Position numbers and translations under genes: made by a program. The notes beneath the pieces were generated by a model. It saw only the letters and a program-made list of their open reading frames with translations. It made no database searches and was not told the origin of the DNA. Below are positions 7,568 through 14,122 of a stretch of 64,000 bases of DNA, piece after piece. Each line of letters opens with the position of its first letter. The stretch's first letter is position 1. The stretch is from an uncultured Oscillibacter sp. (GTDB lineage Bacteria; Bacillota; Clostridia; Oscillospirales; Oscillospiraceae): contig CAJUMX010000006.1 in NCBI GenBank assembly GCA_910587705.1, forward strand, positions 62,001 through 126,000, in the 5' to 3' direction.

Positions 7568-7595
7568 CCCTTCAAAATCTGCCAATTTTGAAGGG
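7568..7595. other. Hairpin between tRNA-Gln and tRNA-Lys
   Basis: An 11-bp perfect stem CCCTTCAAAAT / ATTTTGAAGGG with a 6-nt loop. No U tract follows, so it is more likely an RNA-processing or repeat-associated structure than a terminator. Apart from this and the repeat, I see no gene in 7405-7670. Confidence 0.45.
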
Positions 7596-7670
7596 CGAGG
7601 ATGAACAAACGAAACGGAGTGAAGCCTGCCCGGAGGGTGGGGTTCATGAAGTACAGTTTGTTCTGACGAC

Positions 7671-7746
7671 GACCCGGTAGCTCAGTCGGCAGAGCAACTG
7701 CCTTTTAAGCAGTGGGTCCGGGGTTCGAATCCCCGCCGGGTCACCA
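7671..7746 (+). tRNA. tRNA-Lys (anticodon TTT), integration target
   Basis: Acceptor GACCCGG / CCGGGTC, anticodon loop CTTTTAA reads TTT, T loop TTCGAAT, encoded CCA. From the anticodon stem onward (7700-7746) the sequence is repeated at 16627-16673, showing that an element has integrated here and restored the gene. Confidence 0.96.
7700..7746 (+). repeat. attL core, 47-bp tRNA-Lys 3' end
   Basis: Identical over 47 bp to 16627-16673. It spans the anticodon loop, variable loop, T arm and CCA of tRNA-Lys, the usual crossover zone for tyrosine integrases. Confidence 0.92.
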
Positions 7747-7749
7747 AGG

Positions 7750-7800
7750 AAAATCCCTCGTAGTCATTGCGGTGCAATGGTTACAAGGGATTTTCTTTTT
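7750..7800 (+). terminator. Terminator after tRNA-Lys (element copy)
   Basis: AAAATCCCT (7750-7758) pairs with AGGGATTTT (7786-7794), with inner helices GTA/TAC and CATTGC/GCAATG, followed by CTTTTT. The counterpart after attR at 16677-16721 is a near-perfect version of the same structure. Confidence 0.75.
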
Positions 7801-7859
7801 ATGTGCCCTTGGAAAGCACGCTCCAAAATGGTCCGAAAAACCGATGTTTTTTTGATGCG

Positions 7860-7879
7860 TGCAAGTCAAGATGCAAGTC
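7860..7879 (+). repeat. Left arm-type repeats TGCAAGTC
   Basis: TGCAAGTC occurs at 7860-7867 and 7872-7879 (12-bp period), inside the left end of the element. The same pair occurs at 16568-16586 inside the right end. CCGATGTTTT flanks it on both sides (7841 and 7881). These are likely arm-binding sites for the integrase or excisionase. Confidence 0.55.
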
Positions 7880-7891
7880 ACCGATGTTTTC

Positions 7892-8065
7892 CTAAGTAAG
7901 AATATCCACAACCGATTCCGTCTTACAGACCCGGCAGTATACCGCCAGATTTTCGGCCCTGGTTCCTGGGCGGAGCTTGAGGACCTTCCCCCGGCGGCAG
8001 ACCGGGCAAAACACCCAATTGTCCTTTACGCGAAGTTTCCCCGCCTCACATTCAACGGCCCTCAT
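7892..8065 (-). CDS. Cysteine-rich KTR-like zinc ribbon protein
   Basis: 57 residues with WVFCPVCRRGKVLKLRPGT followed by YCRVCKTE: two CxxC pairs separated by a basic stretch, as in the Cys-rich KTR family often found in phages and integrative elements. It probably binds one zinc ion; the role is unknown. Its ATG overlaps the TGA of the upstream ORF (ATGA). Last gene of the left-going late operon. Confidence 0.7.
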   Translation of the reverse strand: MRAVECEAGKLRVKDNWVFCPVCRRGKVLKLRPGTRAENLAVYCRVCKTESVVDILT

Positions 8066-8229
8066 ACCGGATCGCTCTCCAGCGCCGCCGCCAACTCCAT
8101 CAGGTCAGCCTCCGTGTGTCCCTTATAGAACGTCTCCAGGCTCACGCTCAGAGCGTCCGCCGGGGGCCGGTTGATGATGTCCAGCCGCACCCGCTCCAGC
8201 CGCGCCGCAAGTTCATAAATCTTGTTCAC
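8062..8229 (-). CDS. Small element protein, unknown
   Basis: 55 residues, starting with GTG 8 nt after GGAGG (GCGGAGGTGCTGAGA). It opens with a helical, Glu/Arg-rich segment (KIYELAARLERVRLDIINR) and ends acidic. I recognise no family. It sits between the 76-residue protein and the zinc ribbon, with a 4-nt overlap to the latter, so cotranslation is likely. Confidence 0.6.
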   Translation of the reverse strand: MNKIYELAARLERVRLDIINRPPADALSVSLETFYKGHTEADLMELAAALESDPV

Positions 8230-8247
8230 TCTCAGCACCTCCGCAAA

Positions 8248-8478
8248 TCAGAAATATTTCTTTCCATCCACTTCCAGCTCCTTAATTGCTCTCTCCAGCT
8301 CGTTGAGCTTGGCCTGTTGGTCGTCAACCCGGATCGCGCCCAGGCAGACGTTACAGCCGTACAGCAGCGCGTTTGCCGTCTTGGCGTCCACTTCGCCGTT
8401 TAAGAGCATATTGTTGATTTTGTTCACAGCCCGCCGTACCTCCGTTGACGTGCCCATTCGTAACCGTTTCTTTGCCAT
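8248..8478 (-). CDS. Small phage-type protein, unknown
   Basis: 76 residues: a basic N-terminus (MAKKRLRMGTSTEVRRAVNK), then GEVDAKTANALLYGCNVCLG and a C-terminal coiled coil (AKLNELERAIKELE). The TANAL-type helix followed by a short coiled coil is common in small phage proteins near packaging genes, but I cannot name it. AGGTGATGTT provides the ribosome-binding site. It directly follows the capsid-like gene. Confidence 0.65.
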   Translation of the reverse strand: MAKKRLRMGTSTEVRRAVNKINNMLLNGEVDAKTANALLYGCNVCLGAIRVDDQQAKLNELERAIKELEVDGKKYF

Positions 8479-8533
8479 AACATCACCTATGATGCGGGGC
8501 GCACAGGCTATATTGCCCACGCGCCCCATTGGG

Positions 8534-9403
8534 TCAGCCCTTGCTTGCCGTCTTGCTGGCAACGGCGGGCAGAGCTTGGTAATAAATGGCATTCGTCTTG
8601 TTCTCCAGGACAAACGCGCCGTAGCAGATACGGCCCTCCACCAGAGAACCGGAGATGCCGGGCGGGTCCTGGTGGATGCGGAAATCCTCCAGCTTTGTCG
8701 GGGCCACGGTGGCAACCGGGTGGGCCAGCATGAAGCCAAAATCAGCTGGAAGGCGCACGGCGGGCACCTTCACCACGGCAGCGCCGTCCAGGTTGGCGAT
8801 AACGCCTTTGAGGCGCATGTCCTGTCCCACGTCGCTGTCAAGGGTGATGTCCGGGGACTTCTTCATCAGGGCATAGGTGGCAGGCGTCACCACCAGCACA
8901 CGGCCCGTTTCCGGGACCTCCGCGTCGTCTAGCGCCTGGGAAGCTTTGGTGATCTCCTCGAAGATGTTCTCAGCGGTCAGGGCCACGGCGGCGGGCTTGT
9001 GCCCGGCGTTGGAGGCCATGACGCCATAGGTGTAGCTGTCCACCTCGGGGATCACCACTTCCCGGTTCTGCCGTGCCAGGGCGGAGGCGGCTGCAAGCTG
9101 CTGGGCGGTTTCGTCCGCGTCCAACTTGTCAATGGCGAAGGTGAAGGAGCGGTCCTTGTTCAGGGCAAAGTCCTCGGTGGTGGCGTCCAGGTCCTTGACG
9201 GGGCCGAACCGGCTCCACTGGCCATCGGTAACGGGTCCGTTCCGCTGGTAGTCGTTCATCTCCGACGTGCTGACTTTGTAGACCCTGACGGTATGTGCCC
9301 CGGTCCAGTCAAAATCCTGGTTGGTCAGGAGAGACTTTTTGCTCTCCGTGGTAAACTGTTCATCGGTGTAAGGTGCAAATTTGGTGACTAAATCAATAGC
9401 CAA
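8534..9403 (-). CDS. Phage major-capsid-like protein
   Basis: 289 residues. The N-terminus MAIDLVTKFAPYTDEQFTTE, the DYQRNG stretch and the C-terminal block LEDFRIHQDPPGISGSLVEG with YGAFVLENKTNAIYY match the coat-protein family seen in many Firmicutes phages (HK97-fold, no obvious prohead cleavage domain). The start is TTG, with GAAAGGATG upstream. It lies directly after the scaffold-like gene, the normal head-gene order. Finding coat and scaffold without portal or terminase is the key oddity of this element. Confidence 0.8.
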   Translation of the reverse strand: MAIDLVTKFAPYTDEQFTTESKKSLLTNQDFDWTGAHTVRVYKVSTSEMNDYQRNGPVTDGQWSRFGPVKDLDATTEDFALNKDRSFTFAIDKLDADETAQQLAAASALARQNREVVIPEVDSYTYGVMASNAGHKPAAVALTAENIFEEITKASQALDDAEVPETGRVLVVTPATYALMKKSPDITLDSDVGQDMRLKGVIANLDGAAVVKVPAVRLPADFGFMLAHPVATVAPTKLEDFRIHQDPPGISGSLVEGRICYGAFVLENKTNAIYYQALPAVASKTASKG

Positions 9404-9416
9404 TTAAATCATCCTT

Positions 9417-9893
9417 TCAAGTTTTCGGCTTGAAGGCGGCGGAAATCATATGCTCGATACTCATACTTCCAAAACCGTGCTTGTCCACGCCGGGGAGCTT
9501 CAGCGGTTCGTGCTGAGGATTAAACGCGCCAATCTCCAGCAGAGAATCAACGGTCTTCTGGAATTTGTCCTTGTCGGAAGTGTCCAGCACGTCCAGCAGG
9601 CACATGACGCCCGTACCTGATTCAGGACGCCCGCCCCAGGCCCTGCCGTCCTTGACTACGCTCTCCAGGTAGTCCCGGCAGTCCAGGCGGCTTTCCCGCG
9701 CCTTCAATTGGATTTCTCTCTCATCTATGGCGGACGGCTCCGTCTTCTGACGCTCACGGGCCAGCCGCTCGGAAACGATGCGGTTCACATCGTCTTGGGT
9801 GAACAGCCGTTCGCCGCCCTGGTCCCCCGATGCCTCCGGGGTGGGAGTGGTGGGCTGCTGCTCGGTGTTCTGGGTGGTGTTGATGCTTTCCAT
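9417..9893 (-). CDS. Capsid scaffolding-like protein (DUF4355 type)
   Basis: 158 residues. A disordered, Gln/Thr/Pro-rich N-terminus is followed by RLFTQDDVNRIVSERLARER and QKTEPSAIDEREIQLKARES, the coiled-coil core typical of phage scaffold (minor structural GP20/DUF4355) proteins, and then a C-terminal segment that probably docks on the coat protein. A GGAGGT site precedes ATG. First gene after a long leader of about 195 nt (9894-10090). Confidence 0.8.
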   Translation of the reverse strand: MESINTTQNTEQQPTTPTPEASGDQGGERLFTQDDVNRIVSERLARERQKTEPSAIDEREIQLKARESRLDCRDYLESVVKDGRAWGGRPESGTGVMCLLDVLDTSDKDKFQKTVDSLLEIGAFNPQHEPLKLPGVDKHGFGSMSIEHMISAAFKPKT

Positions 9894-10006
9894 AAAATAC
9901 CTCCGTTTAACGCCCTGAGTTGGGCTAATTTAGGTTCCCCAGGGGGGCGGGGGAAGGAGACGCGGGAGAACGAACAAGCCCGCTGAAACCCCGCCCCGGA
10001 GGGAAC

Positions 10007-10048
10007 AGAAAAAGGCATGAGACAGCGTTGCAGCCGTTCCCATGCCTT
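10007..10048 (-). terminator. Terminator-like hairpin in the capsid operon leader
   Basis: On the minus strand AAGGCATG (10048-10041) pairs with CATGCCTT (10019-10012) and is followed by a U run (CCTTTTTCTG). A second copy of the 5' arm, AGGCATGAG, lies upstream near 10075-10083 and can also pair with CTCATGCCT. The hairpin sits between the promoter at 10097-10125 and the scaffold gene, so it could attenuate late transcription. Confidence 0.6.
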
Positions 10049-10096
10049 CTGTTGGCTAACCCTTGCGGGCGGTACTCATGCCTAATTCACAACGAT

Positions 10097-10125
10097 ATTT
10101 TACCACAATATGGTGGCGTGGTCAA
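10097..10125 (-). promoter_or_regulatory. Late (capsid) operon promoter with internal palindrome
   Basis: On the minus strand TTGACC (10125-10120), 17 nt, TAAAAT (10102-10097). The spacer contains the inverted repeat CCAC-CATATT-GTGG, placed to act as an operator. The promoter overlaps the 3' end of the preceding gene. Confidence 0.7.
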
Positions 10126-10304
10126 GGATTTTCTCTGGAATCGCAAGGCTTTCCCGGCTTTTTAGTTGCCAAATAGATATGTAAAAACGGGGCATGACGG
10201 TCGCTTTCGCGGACCTTTCCCCATGCCAGGAGAGGCCGGAGGGCCGACAGAACGGCGTCGGCCTCCTCCCGCTCCTCAATCGTGTGGACAATGGTGACCT
10301 TCAC
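10122..10304 (-). CDS. Small element protein, unknown
   Basis: 60 residues, GTG start with AAGGAGGT 7 nt upstream. The start codon overlaps the stop of the gene before it (GTGA). The N-terminus MKVTIVHTIEEREEADAVL suggests a compact beta-alpha fold. No family recognised. The last codons overlap the -35 region of the capsid promoter. Confidence 0.6.
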   Translation of the reverse strand: MKVTIVHTIEEREEADAVLSALRPLLAWGKVRESDRHAPFLHIYLATKKPGKPCDSRENP

Positions 10305-10579
10305 AGCGTGACCTCCTTATGCAGCCACTCCCGGCGAATCAATGCCGCCGCCTTCTTCAAGCCGGGAACGCACTCGGGGTGGTCCTTTTCCATGCCAGCT
10401 TGCACCGCTCGGATTCTCCGAATAGCCCTCTTGAAAGCGCCGCGGCTATGCCCTTCCGGCACGGGTATATTTTCAACCCCAAGCATGGCGTGAATGATAG
10501 CGGCCATAGCTAAATATCCGTCATGATCGGTTCGCTGTAATTCTAACAGCCCCTTCACCAGCTTTTGCTTATCATTCAT
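10301..10579 (-). CDS. Small element protein, unknown
   Basis: 92 residues, mostly helical and basic (GAFKRAIRRIRAVQAG, LIRREWLHKEV). Start ATG 10579 overlaps the stop of the zinc-ribbon gene (ATGA). It is part of a chain of four overlapping ORFs at 10122-11039, indicating translational coupling. Function unknown. Confidence 0.65.
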   Translation of the reverse strand: MNDKQKLVKGLLELQRTDHDGYLAMAAIIHAMLGVENIPVPEGHSRGAFKRAIRRIRAVQAGMEKDHPECVPGLKKAAALIRREWLHKEVTL

Positions 10580-10863
10580 TTGACAGGCCTCCCATTTTCG
10601 GTTATAGTGGAGGCGGAAACAGTGGTCAAATTCTGTTCCGCCCCGCCCTCGCCAGTGTTCGCAGCATCGGCGGGGGCCTCTTTCATTTCTGCCCGCCGGA
10701 CAATTCCGGCAATCTCGCTCACGATCTCCCGGTCAGTCCGGCCCGTGAAGAGCTCCGGGAAAACGGCTCTTGCCTCGGCGCAGACCTGGGATATCGTGCA
10801 GTCGCAGCTCTCCCCAGGGTCCAGGTGGGCCCCGCAATGGGGGCAGGTCTTGTAAAAACTCAT
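10576..10863 (-). CDS. Zinc-ribbon protein, unknown
   Basis: 95 residues beginning MSFYKTCPHCGAHLDPGESCDC, a CxxC plus CxC metal-binding knuckle. The middle (VFPELFTGRTDREIVSEIAG) is helical and the C-terminus is low complexity. It may bind nucleic acid or protein. Start and stop overlap both neighbours by 4 nt. Confidence 0.65.
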   Translation of the reverse strand: MSFYKTCPHCGAHLDPGESCDCTISQVCAEARAVFPELFTGRTDREIVSEIAGIVRRAEMKEAPADAANTGEGGAEQNLTTVSASTITENGRPVK

Positions 10864-11039
10864 TCGTCCAGGTCCTCCTTCAACCCCTGAATCTCCGCCA
10901 GGGTATCCCGCAGTCGCCCCAGGTTCTCCAAGGTCACGTCGGGGTTGTCCAGCAGATCGTCCAGGTCTTCCCGCAAGCCCTGAATCTCGCTCAGGGTGTC
11001 CTTGATCCTCTCCAGCAGCTCCAAGTTCTTCTCGTTCAT
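10860..11039 (-). CDS. Small coiled-coil protein with an internal repeat
   Basis: 59 residues, too short for most gene callers but preceded by AAGGAGAA 5 nt before ATG. It contains two near-copies of one 15-residue unit, DTLSEIQGLREDLDD and DTLAEIQGLKEDLDE, inside a Leu/Glu heptad pattern, so it should form a coiled coil. First gene of the overlapping small-gene operon that starts beside the iteron region. Confidence 0.6.
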   Translation of the reverse strand: MNEKNLELLERIKDTLSEIQGLREDLDDLLDNPDVTLENLGRLRDTLAEIQGLKEDLDE

Positions 11040-11076
11040 GGTAATTCTCCTTTTCTTGTCATGACTTTTGACACAA

Positions 11077-11268
11077 CTCCTGACAGGTCAAAGCCTTGCC
11101 CTGCAATGGATTGAGACCATTGTCAGGAGGTCAGGAGTTTTTTGCAAACTCGCATATATTGTGTTTTATGTATGCCGCTTATAAAATCTACAAACTTTAA
11201 TAAAAACTCCTGACCTCCTGACAGATAACGTGTAATCGTTGCGCCGCAATGGTTTGAAGTGTCAGGAG
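11077..11268. repeat. Iteron array with AT-rich core, candidate replication origin
   Basis: Six perfect copies of CTCCTGAC/GTCAGGAG occur in 192 bp at 11077, 11122, 11130, 11207, 11215 and 11261. Four form a perfect 22-bp inverted repeat (11121-11142 against 11201-11222) around a 58-nt AT-rich core (11143-11200). It lies immediately downstream of the primase/helicase gene, where P4-type replicons keep their origin. It may also contain the promoter of the small-gene operon. Confidence 0.65.
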
Positions 11269-11290
11269 TTCTTTTTTCAATGCCTGACAC

Positions 11291-12730
11291 TCATGACGGC
11301 TTAGGAACAAAGCACTGACCAGTACTGCATTTTCCTCTCTCCCCGAAATAGGGATGCCGGATTGAATCATTACTGACGCCCGCCTGACGGCAGATTTCCT
11401 TGGTAAAGCGAATACGGGTAGTGATGTTGCGGTGTCCGTTGTCCTCACACCAGACACGGAAGTCGTTATAAACTTTCTCCGTCGGCTCACCGACAACGTC
11501 TCCGTACTCCAGCAGAAAGCCCAGCACAGGGTTACATTCGATCTCATACTCCGACATAGCCTGTTGCACACACAGAGGCCGGGTAAAGTCCCCGTGCGCT
11601 CTCAGCCGCTCCAGACCCTCCATCGCAAGCCTCGTCAGATAGGTCATTTCCTCAAGAGACCACTGCCTATCCTTTAAGCTAGTGTCGCGCTTTTTGATAG
11701 TGGAAAAGTCCGCCGTCATTGGGACTAAGAGAATCCGGCTGAAAAAGGCGCTGCTCTTGTCGCTGACCGGCGGCAGCTCGTTCAGAGCAAAGAAGAACTT
11801 CGCGTAAGATCGGAAGGATACCGGGTCCTGGCCCTTTTTCTCCCCGAGGACGGTTTCTCCGGTGACCAGTTTTTTGAATAGGGAGCTGTCCGGCAGGTAG
11901 ACCCCGCTAATGTCGTCGCCGATGTTGACGGCCTTGCCGTAAACCTCCATCAGGCGGAAGCGCTCCGCCGTATCTTGGAGGCTCAGGAAGGAGGCGTTTT
12001 CAGCCCCTACCAGCTGCCGCAGCATATTCAGCAAGGTAGATTTGCCGTTGCTGCCGGAGGGCCCGTACAGCGCCACAGCACCCCGGTAGCTGTTCAGTAA
12101 GTGGAAACAATTCCCGAAGGATTCCAGCAGGAGCTTGACCACTTCGCCGTCCCCGTTGGCGATGGCGTTCAGCGTGTCGGTGACGGCGGGGCACTCCGGG
12201 GCTGCCGGGTCGTAGTCCCAGGGAAACCGGTTCAGGAAAACCAGGTCCTTGGAGTAGTCCAGGAACTCTCCGGTTTTCAGGTCGTACACCCGATGCCGGA
12301 AGGGGATCAGGTTCGGCGGCGATAGTTCCTTTACTGGTGTACGGCGGCAGACCTTGATATATTGGAACGTCTCCCGCCGCTTGGCGTTGGACAGGCTGGG
12401 CAGCAAGTCCACCATTGCCCCATGCAGCGCCTCCTCTCCGGGGCGGTAGACGCCGCCATCATAGATGTGTACGGTCCCGTTAATTTTGCAGCAGCCGTAG
12501 ACCTCTGTCAGATAGTCGCCGAGGACGTTATGCAGGAAGTGTCCCCGTTCGTCAAAGAACTCCGGCAAGACCTCCTTGACGGCTTCCTGGGGGGGCATCA
12601 AGGGCCGTCCGCTGTCAACTAACCGGCGGGCGCTGGCGGCAATCTCCGCCAGTGTGAGACCCTGCCCCTGGAGGCGCTGTACCTCCTCGGGCGGCATCCC
12701 ATTTTCGTACAGGAAGGACAGATCATCCAT
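11291..12730 (-). CDS. P4/D5-type DNA primase-helicase
   Basis: 479 residues. An N-terminal D5-type region (VYGCCKINGTVHIYDGGVYR; LIPFRHRVYDLKTGEF) leads to a superfamily III helicase domain with Walker A GPSGSNGKST near residue 223, Walker B-like NIGDDISG, and sensor 1 KFFFALNELP. The C-terminus has a winged-helix-like segment. A full archaeo-eukaryotic primase catalytic domain is not evident, so it may act mainly as the replicative helicase of the element. It probably acts at the iterons just downstream. Confidence 0.88.
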   Translation of the reverse strand: MDDLSFLYENGMPPEEVQRLQGQGLTLAEIAASARRLVDSGRPLMPPQEAVKEVLPEFFDERGHFLHNVLGDYLTEVYGCCKINGTVHIYDGGVYRPGEEALHGAMVDLLPSLSNAKRRETFQYIKVCRRTPVKELSPPNLIPFRHRVYDLKTGEFLDYSKDLVFLNRFPWDYDPAAPECPAVTDTLNAIANGDGEVVKLLLESFGNCFHLLNSYRGAVALYGPSGSNGKSTLLNMLRQLVGAENASFLSLQDTAERFRLMEVYGKAVNIGDDISGVYLPDSSLFKKLVTGETVLGEKKGQDPVSFRSYAKFFFALNELPPVSDKSSAFFSRILLVPMTADFSTIKKRDTSLKDRQWSLEEMTYLTRLAMEGLERLRAHGDFTRPLCVQQAMSEYEIECNPVLGFLLEYGDVVGEPTEKVYNDFRVWCEDNGHRNITTRIRFTKEICRQAGVSNDSIRHPYFGERGKCSTGQCFVPKPS

Positions 12731-13052
12731 TGCCGGGCTGTCCTTCCCCCTCCAGCGCCCCCATCATCTCAATCAGGTCCAGAGCGGAGCCCTGCGTCTC
12801 CCCTCCGGCGAGGCTGTCCCACAGCGAGTCCAGATTAAAGGCGATGGTACGCCGCTCCGCCTTCCCGGCCTCTAAGAGCTGGAGCCCCCAGCGTTTGCAG
12901 ATGCGGGAAATGACCTCCTTACTCGACATTTCAAGCAGACCCGCCGCTCGAAGCTGGTCCTTCGTCAGCGTGATCGGTACCTCCCGGTTGGTTTCGCTCT
13001 CCGGGTCCCAAACTCGGGCATAGAAGCGCAACAGGTGAATCTCAATTTTCAT
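12723..13052 (-). CDS. Element protein with a possible winged helix, unknown
   Basis: 109 residues, starting at ATG 13052 with GAAGGAGG 8 nt upstream. It contains ITLTKDQLRAAGLLEMSSKE followed by VISRICKRWGLQLLE, which reads like a helix-turn-helix or winged-helix segment. Overlaps the primase start by 8 nt, so the two are translationally coupled; a replication-initiation or loader role is possible but unproven. Confidence 0.6.
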   Translation of the reverse strand: MKIEIHLLRFYARVWDPESETNREVPITLTKDQLRAAGLLEMSSKEVISRICKRWGLQLLEAGKAERRTIAFNLDSLWDSLAGGETQGSALDLIEMMGALEGEGQPGNG

Positions 13053-13242
13053 TGTTCGTTCCTCCTTCAAAATAACTCAAAAGTTTATCCACGTTTACCA
13101 GCTTCTTGCAGCCGACAGCGACATGGGGAACTGCCCCCGTGTTAATCAGCCGCCGGATACAGCGCAACGAAACGGCGCTTTCGGGGTCCGCCTCTTTGAT
13201 GATGGTCAGCGCCCCCTCTGCTGTACGCATTCGCGCGGGCAT
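13042..13242 (-). CDS. Excisionase-like helix-turn-helix protein
   Basis: 66 residues. ESAVSLRCIRRLINTGAVPH followed by VAVGCKKLVNVDKLLSYF matches the winged helix of excisionase/MerR-like DNA-binding proteins (alpha-turn-alpha then a beta wing ending in a D-x-LL-x-Y helix). ATG 13242 is chosen for AAAGGAGC 8 nt upstream, which lies inside the preceding 27-codon gene. Likely role: excision and directionality of the integrase, or early regulation. Confidence 0.7.
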   Translation of the reverse strand: MPARMRTAEGALTIIKEADPESAVSLRCIRRLINTGAVPHVAVGCKKLVNVDKLLSYFEGGTNNEN

Positions 13243-13246
13243 GTGC

Positions 13247-13330
13247 TCAGCTCCTTTCGATTCTCTCCACCAGGGCCATGACCCAGCGCGTGAGCTGGTA
13301 GGCCCCGGCCAGCATGATTGCAAAATACAT
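13247..13330 (-). CDS. 27-residue membrane peptide
   Basis: MYFAIMLAGAYQLTRWVMAL followed by a charged tail. A single hydrophobic helix is plausible. AAGGAGGGG, made from the last codons of the HTH gene, precedes the ATG by about 8 nt, and the next gene starts 4 nt after the stop. The tight packing argues that it is translated; the function is unknown. Confidence 0.5.
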   Translation of the reverse strand: MYFAIMLAGAYQLTRWVMALVERIERS

Positions 13331-13334
13331 GGCT

Positions 13335-13532
13335 CTACCCCTCCTTGATAAGCGTCTCCACGGGGACCCCCAGGCCCGCCGCCAGCTTTCCAGCCGTCTC
13401 CCTGGAACAGCTCTTGCCCGTCTTAACGCTGGTAATCGTTCCACGGGACAGGCCGGACAGCTCCGCCAGCCGTTTCACATTCAAATCAGCACGGGCCATC
13501 GCCGCCGCAAAGTTTACCCGGTCAATTCGCAC
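13335..13532 (-). CDS. Cro/CI-type HTH regulator (early operon)
   Basis: 65 residues with a complete XRE helix-turn-helix: NVKRLAELSGLSRGTITSVK. I set the start at GTG 13532 because GAGAGGTG lies 6 nt upstream; in-frame residues further upstream would overlap the promoter. It is transcribed away from the repressor at 13664 and is probably the Cro-like partner of the switch. Confidence 0.75.
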   Translation of the reverse strand: MRIDRVNFAAAMARADLNVKRLAELSGLSRGTITSVKTGKSCSRETAGKLAAGLGVPVETLIKEG

Positions 13533-13566
13533 TTGGTTCACCTCTCTAACTCTTTTGTATGAATGT

Positions 13567-13595
13567 ATATTAACTCTAACGAGTGAGTTTGTCAA
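13567..13595 (-). promoter_or_regulatory. Early leftward promoter with operator
   Basis: On the minus strand TTGACA (13595-13590), 17 nt, TAATAT (13572-13567). The spacer contains AACTC..GAGTT inverted arms, a likely operator for one of the two HTH regulators. Confidence 0.75.
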
Positions 13596-13616
13596 TATAT
13601 TTCCTCAAACTTTTGC

Positions 13617-13644
13617 TTGAATTTTTTTCAATGTGTGGTATACT
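13617..13644 (+). promoter_or_regulatory. Rightward repressor promoter
   Basis: TTGAAT (13617-13622), 16 nt, TATACT (13639-13644) with a TGTGG extended -10. It drives the HTH repressor at 13664. It diverges from the early promoter with 21 nt between their -35 boxes, as in a lysogeny switch. Confidence 0.65.
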
Positions 13645-13663
13645 ACAAAACGAGGTGATTCCC

Positions 13664-14119
13664 ATGACTACAGGACAACTCATTAAAATAGCCCGAAAAA
13701 ACGCCGGAATAACACAATCAGAATTGGCTCAAAGGCTCAATATTCCCTTTCAGAGTGTCAGTCAGTGGGAACGAGACTTACGCAATCCCAAATATGAAAC
13801 AATATGCCGTATAGCCGCTGCGCTGGATGTAGAATTTGCAGACCTTGTCCCCCAAGAAGTGGGAGGTAAGATGATAGTCGACCATGTATTAGGTAGATTG
13901 AAGAATCTCTCAACCCCCATTGAACGCACCACCCGTGATATGTCCCAAATGACACAGGAAGGGCAAGAGAAGGTTGCAGACTACGCAGAAGACATACTTC
14001 CCCGCTACCGCCGCCAGGAGCCCGCCCAGCCGCCCGCACAGAAAACCGTAGATTCAACCGAGGGTAAGGACACCCCCGCCGCCCAGGACGCGCCAGAGGG
14101 GGCGGAGGAGGCCGAATAG
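13664..14119 (+). CDS. XRE-family repressor
   Basis: 151 residues. N-terminal HTH: QLIKIARKNAGITQSELAQR and LNIPFQSVSQWERDLRNPKY. A helical stretch then leads to QEGQEKVADYAEDILPRYRR, the short C-terminal helix found in many phage-type regulators, and a low-complexity acidic tail. No LexA/CI-type peptidase domain, so induction would not be by RecA self-cleavage. The first two thirds are AT-rich compared with its neighbours. GAGGTGAT supports ATG 13664. Confidence 0.82.
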   Translation: MTTGQLIKIARKNAGITQSELAQRLNIPFQSVSQWERDLRNPKYETICRIAAALDVEFADLVPQEVGGKMIVDHVLGRLKNLSTPIERTTRDMSQMTQEGQEKVADYAEDILPRYRRQEPAQPPAQKTVDSTEGKDTPAAQDAPEGAEEAE

Positions 14120-14122
14120 AGA

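Noticed and set aside
10100..10291. Alternative 63-codon frame overlapping the 60-residue ORF
   Set aside because: It lacks a ribosome-binding site, is Arg-rich out-of-frame sequence, and its end would run through the capsid promoter.
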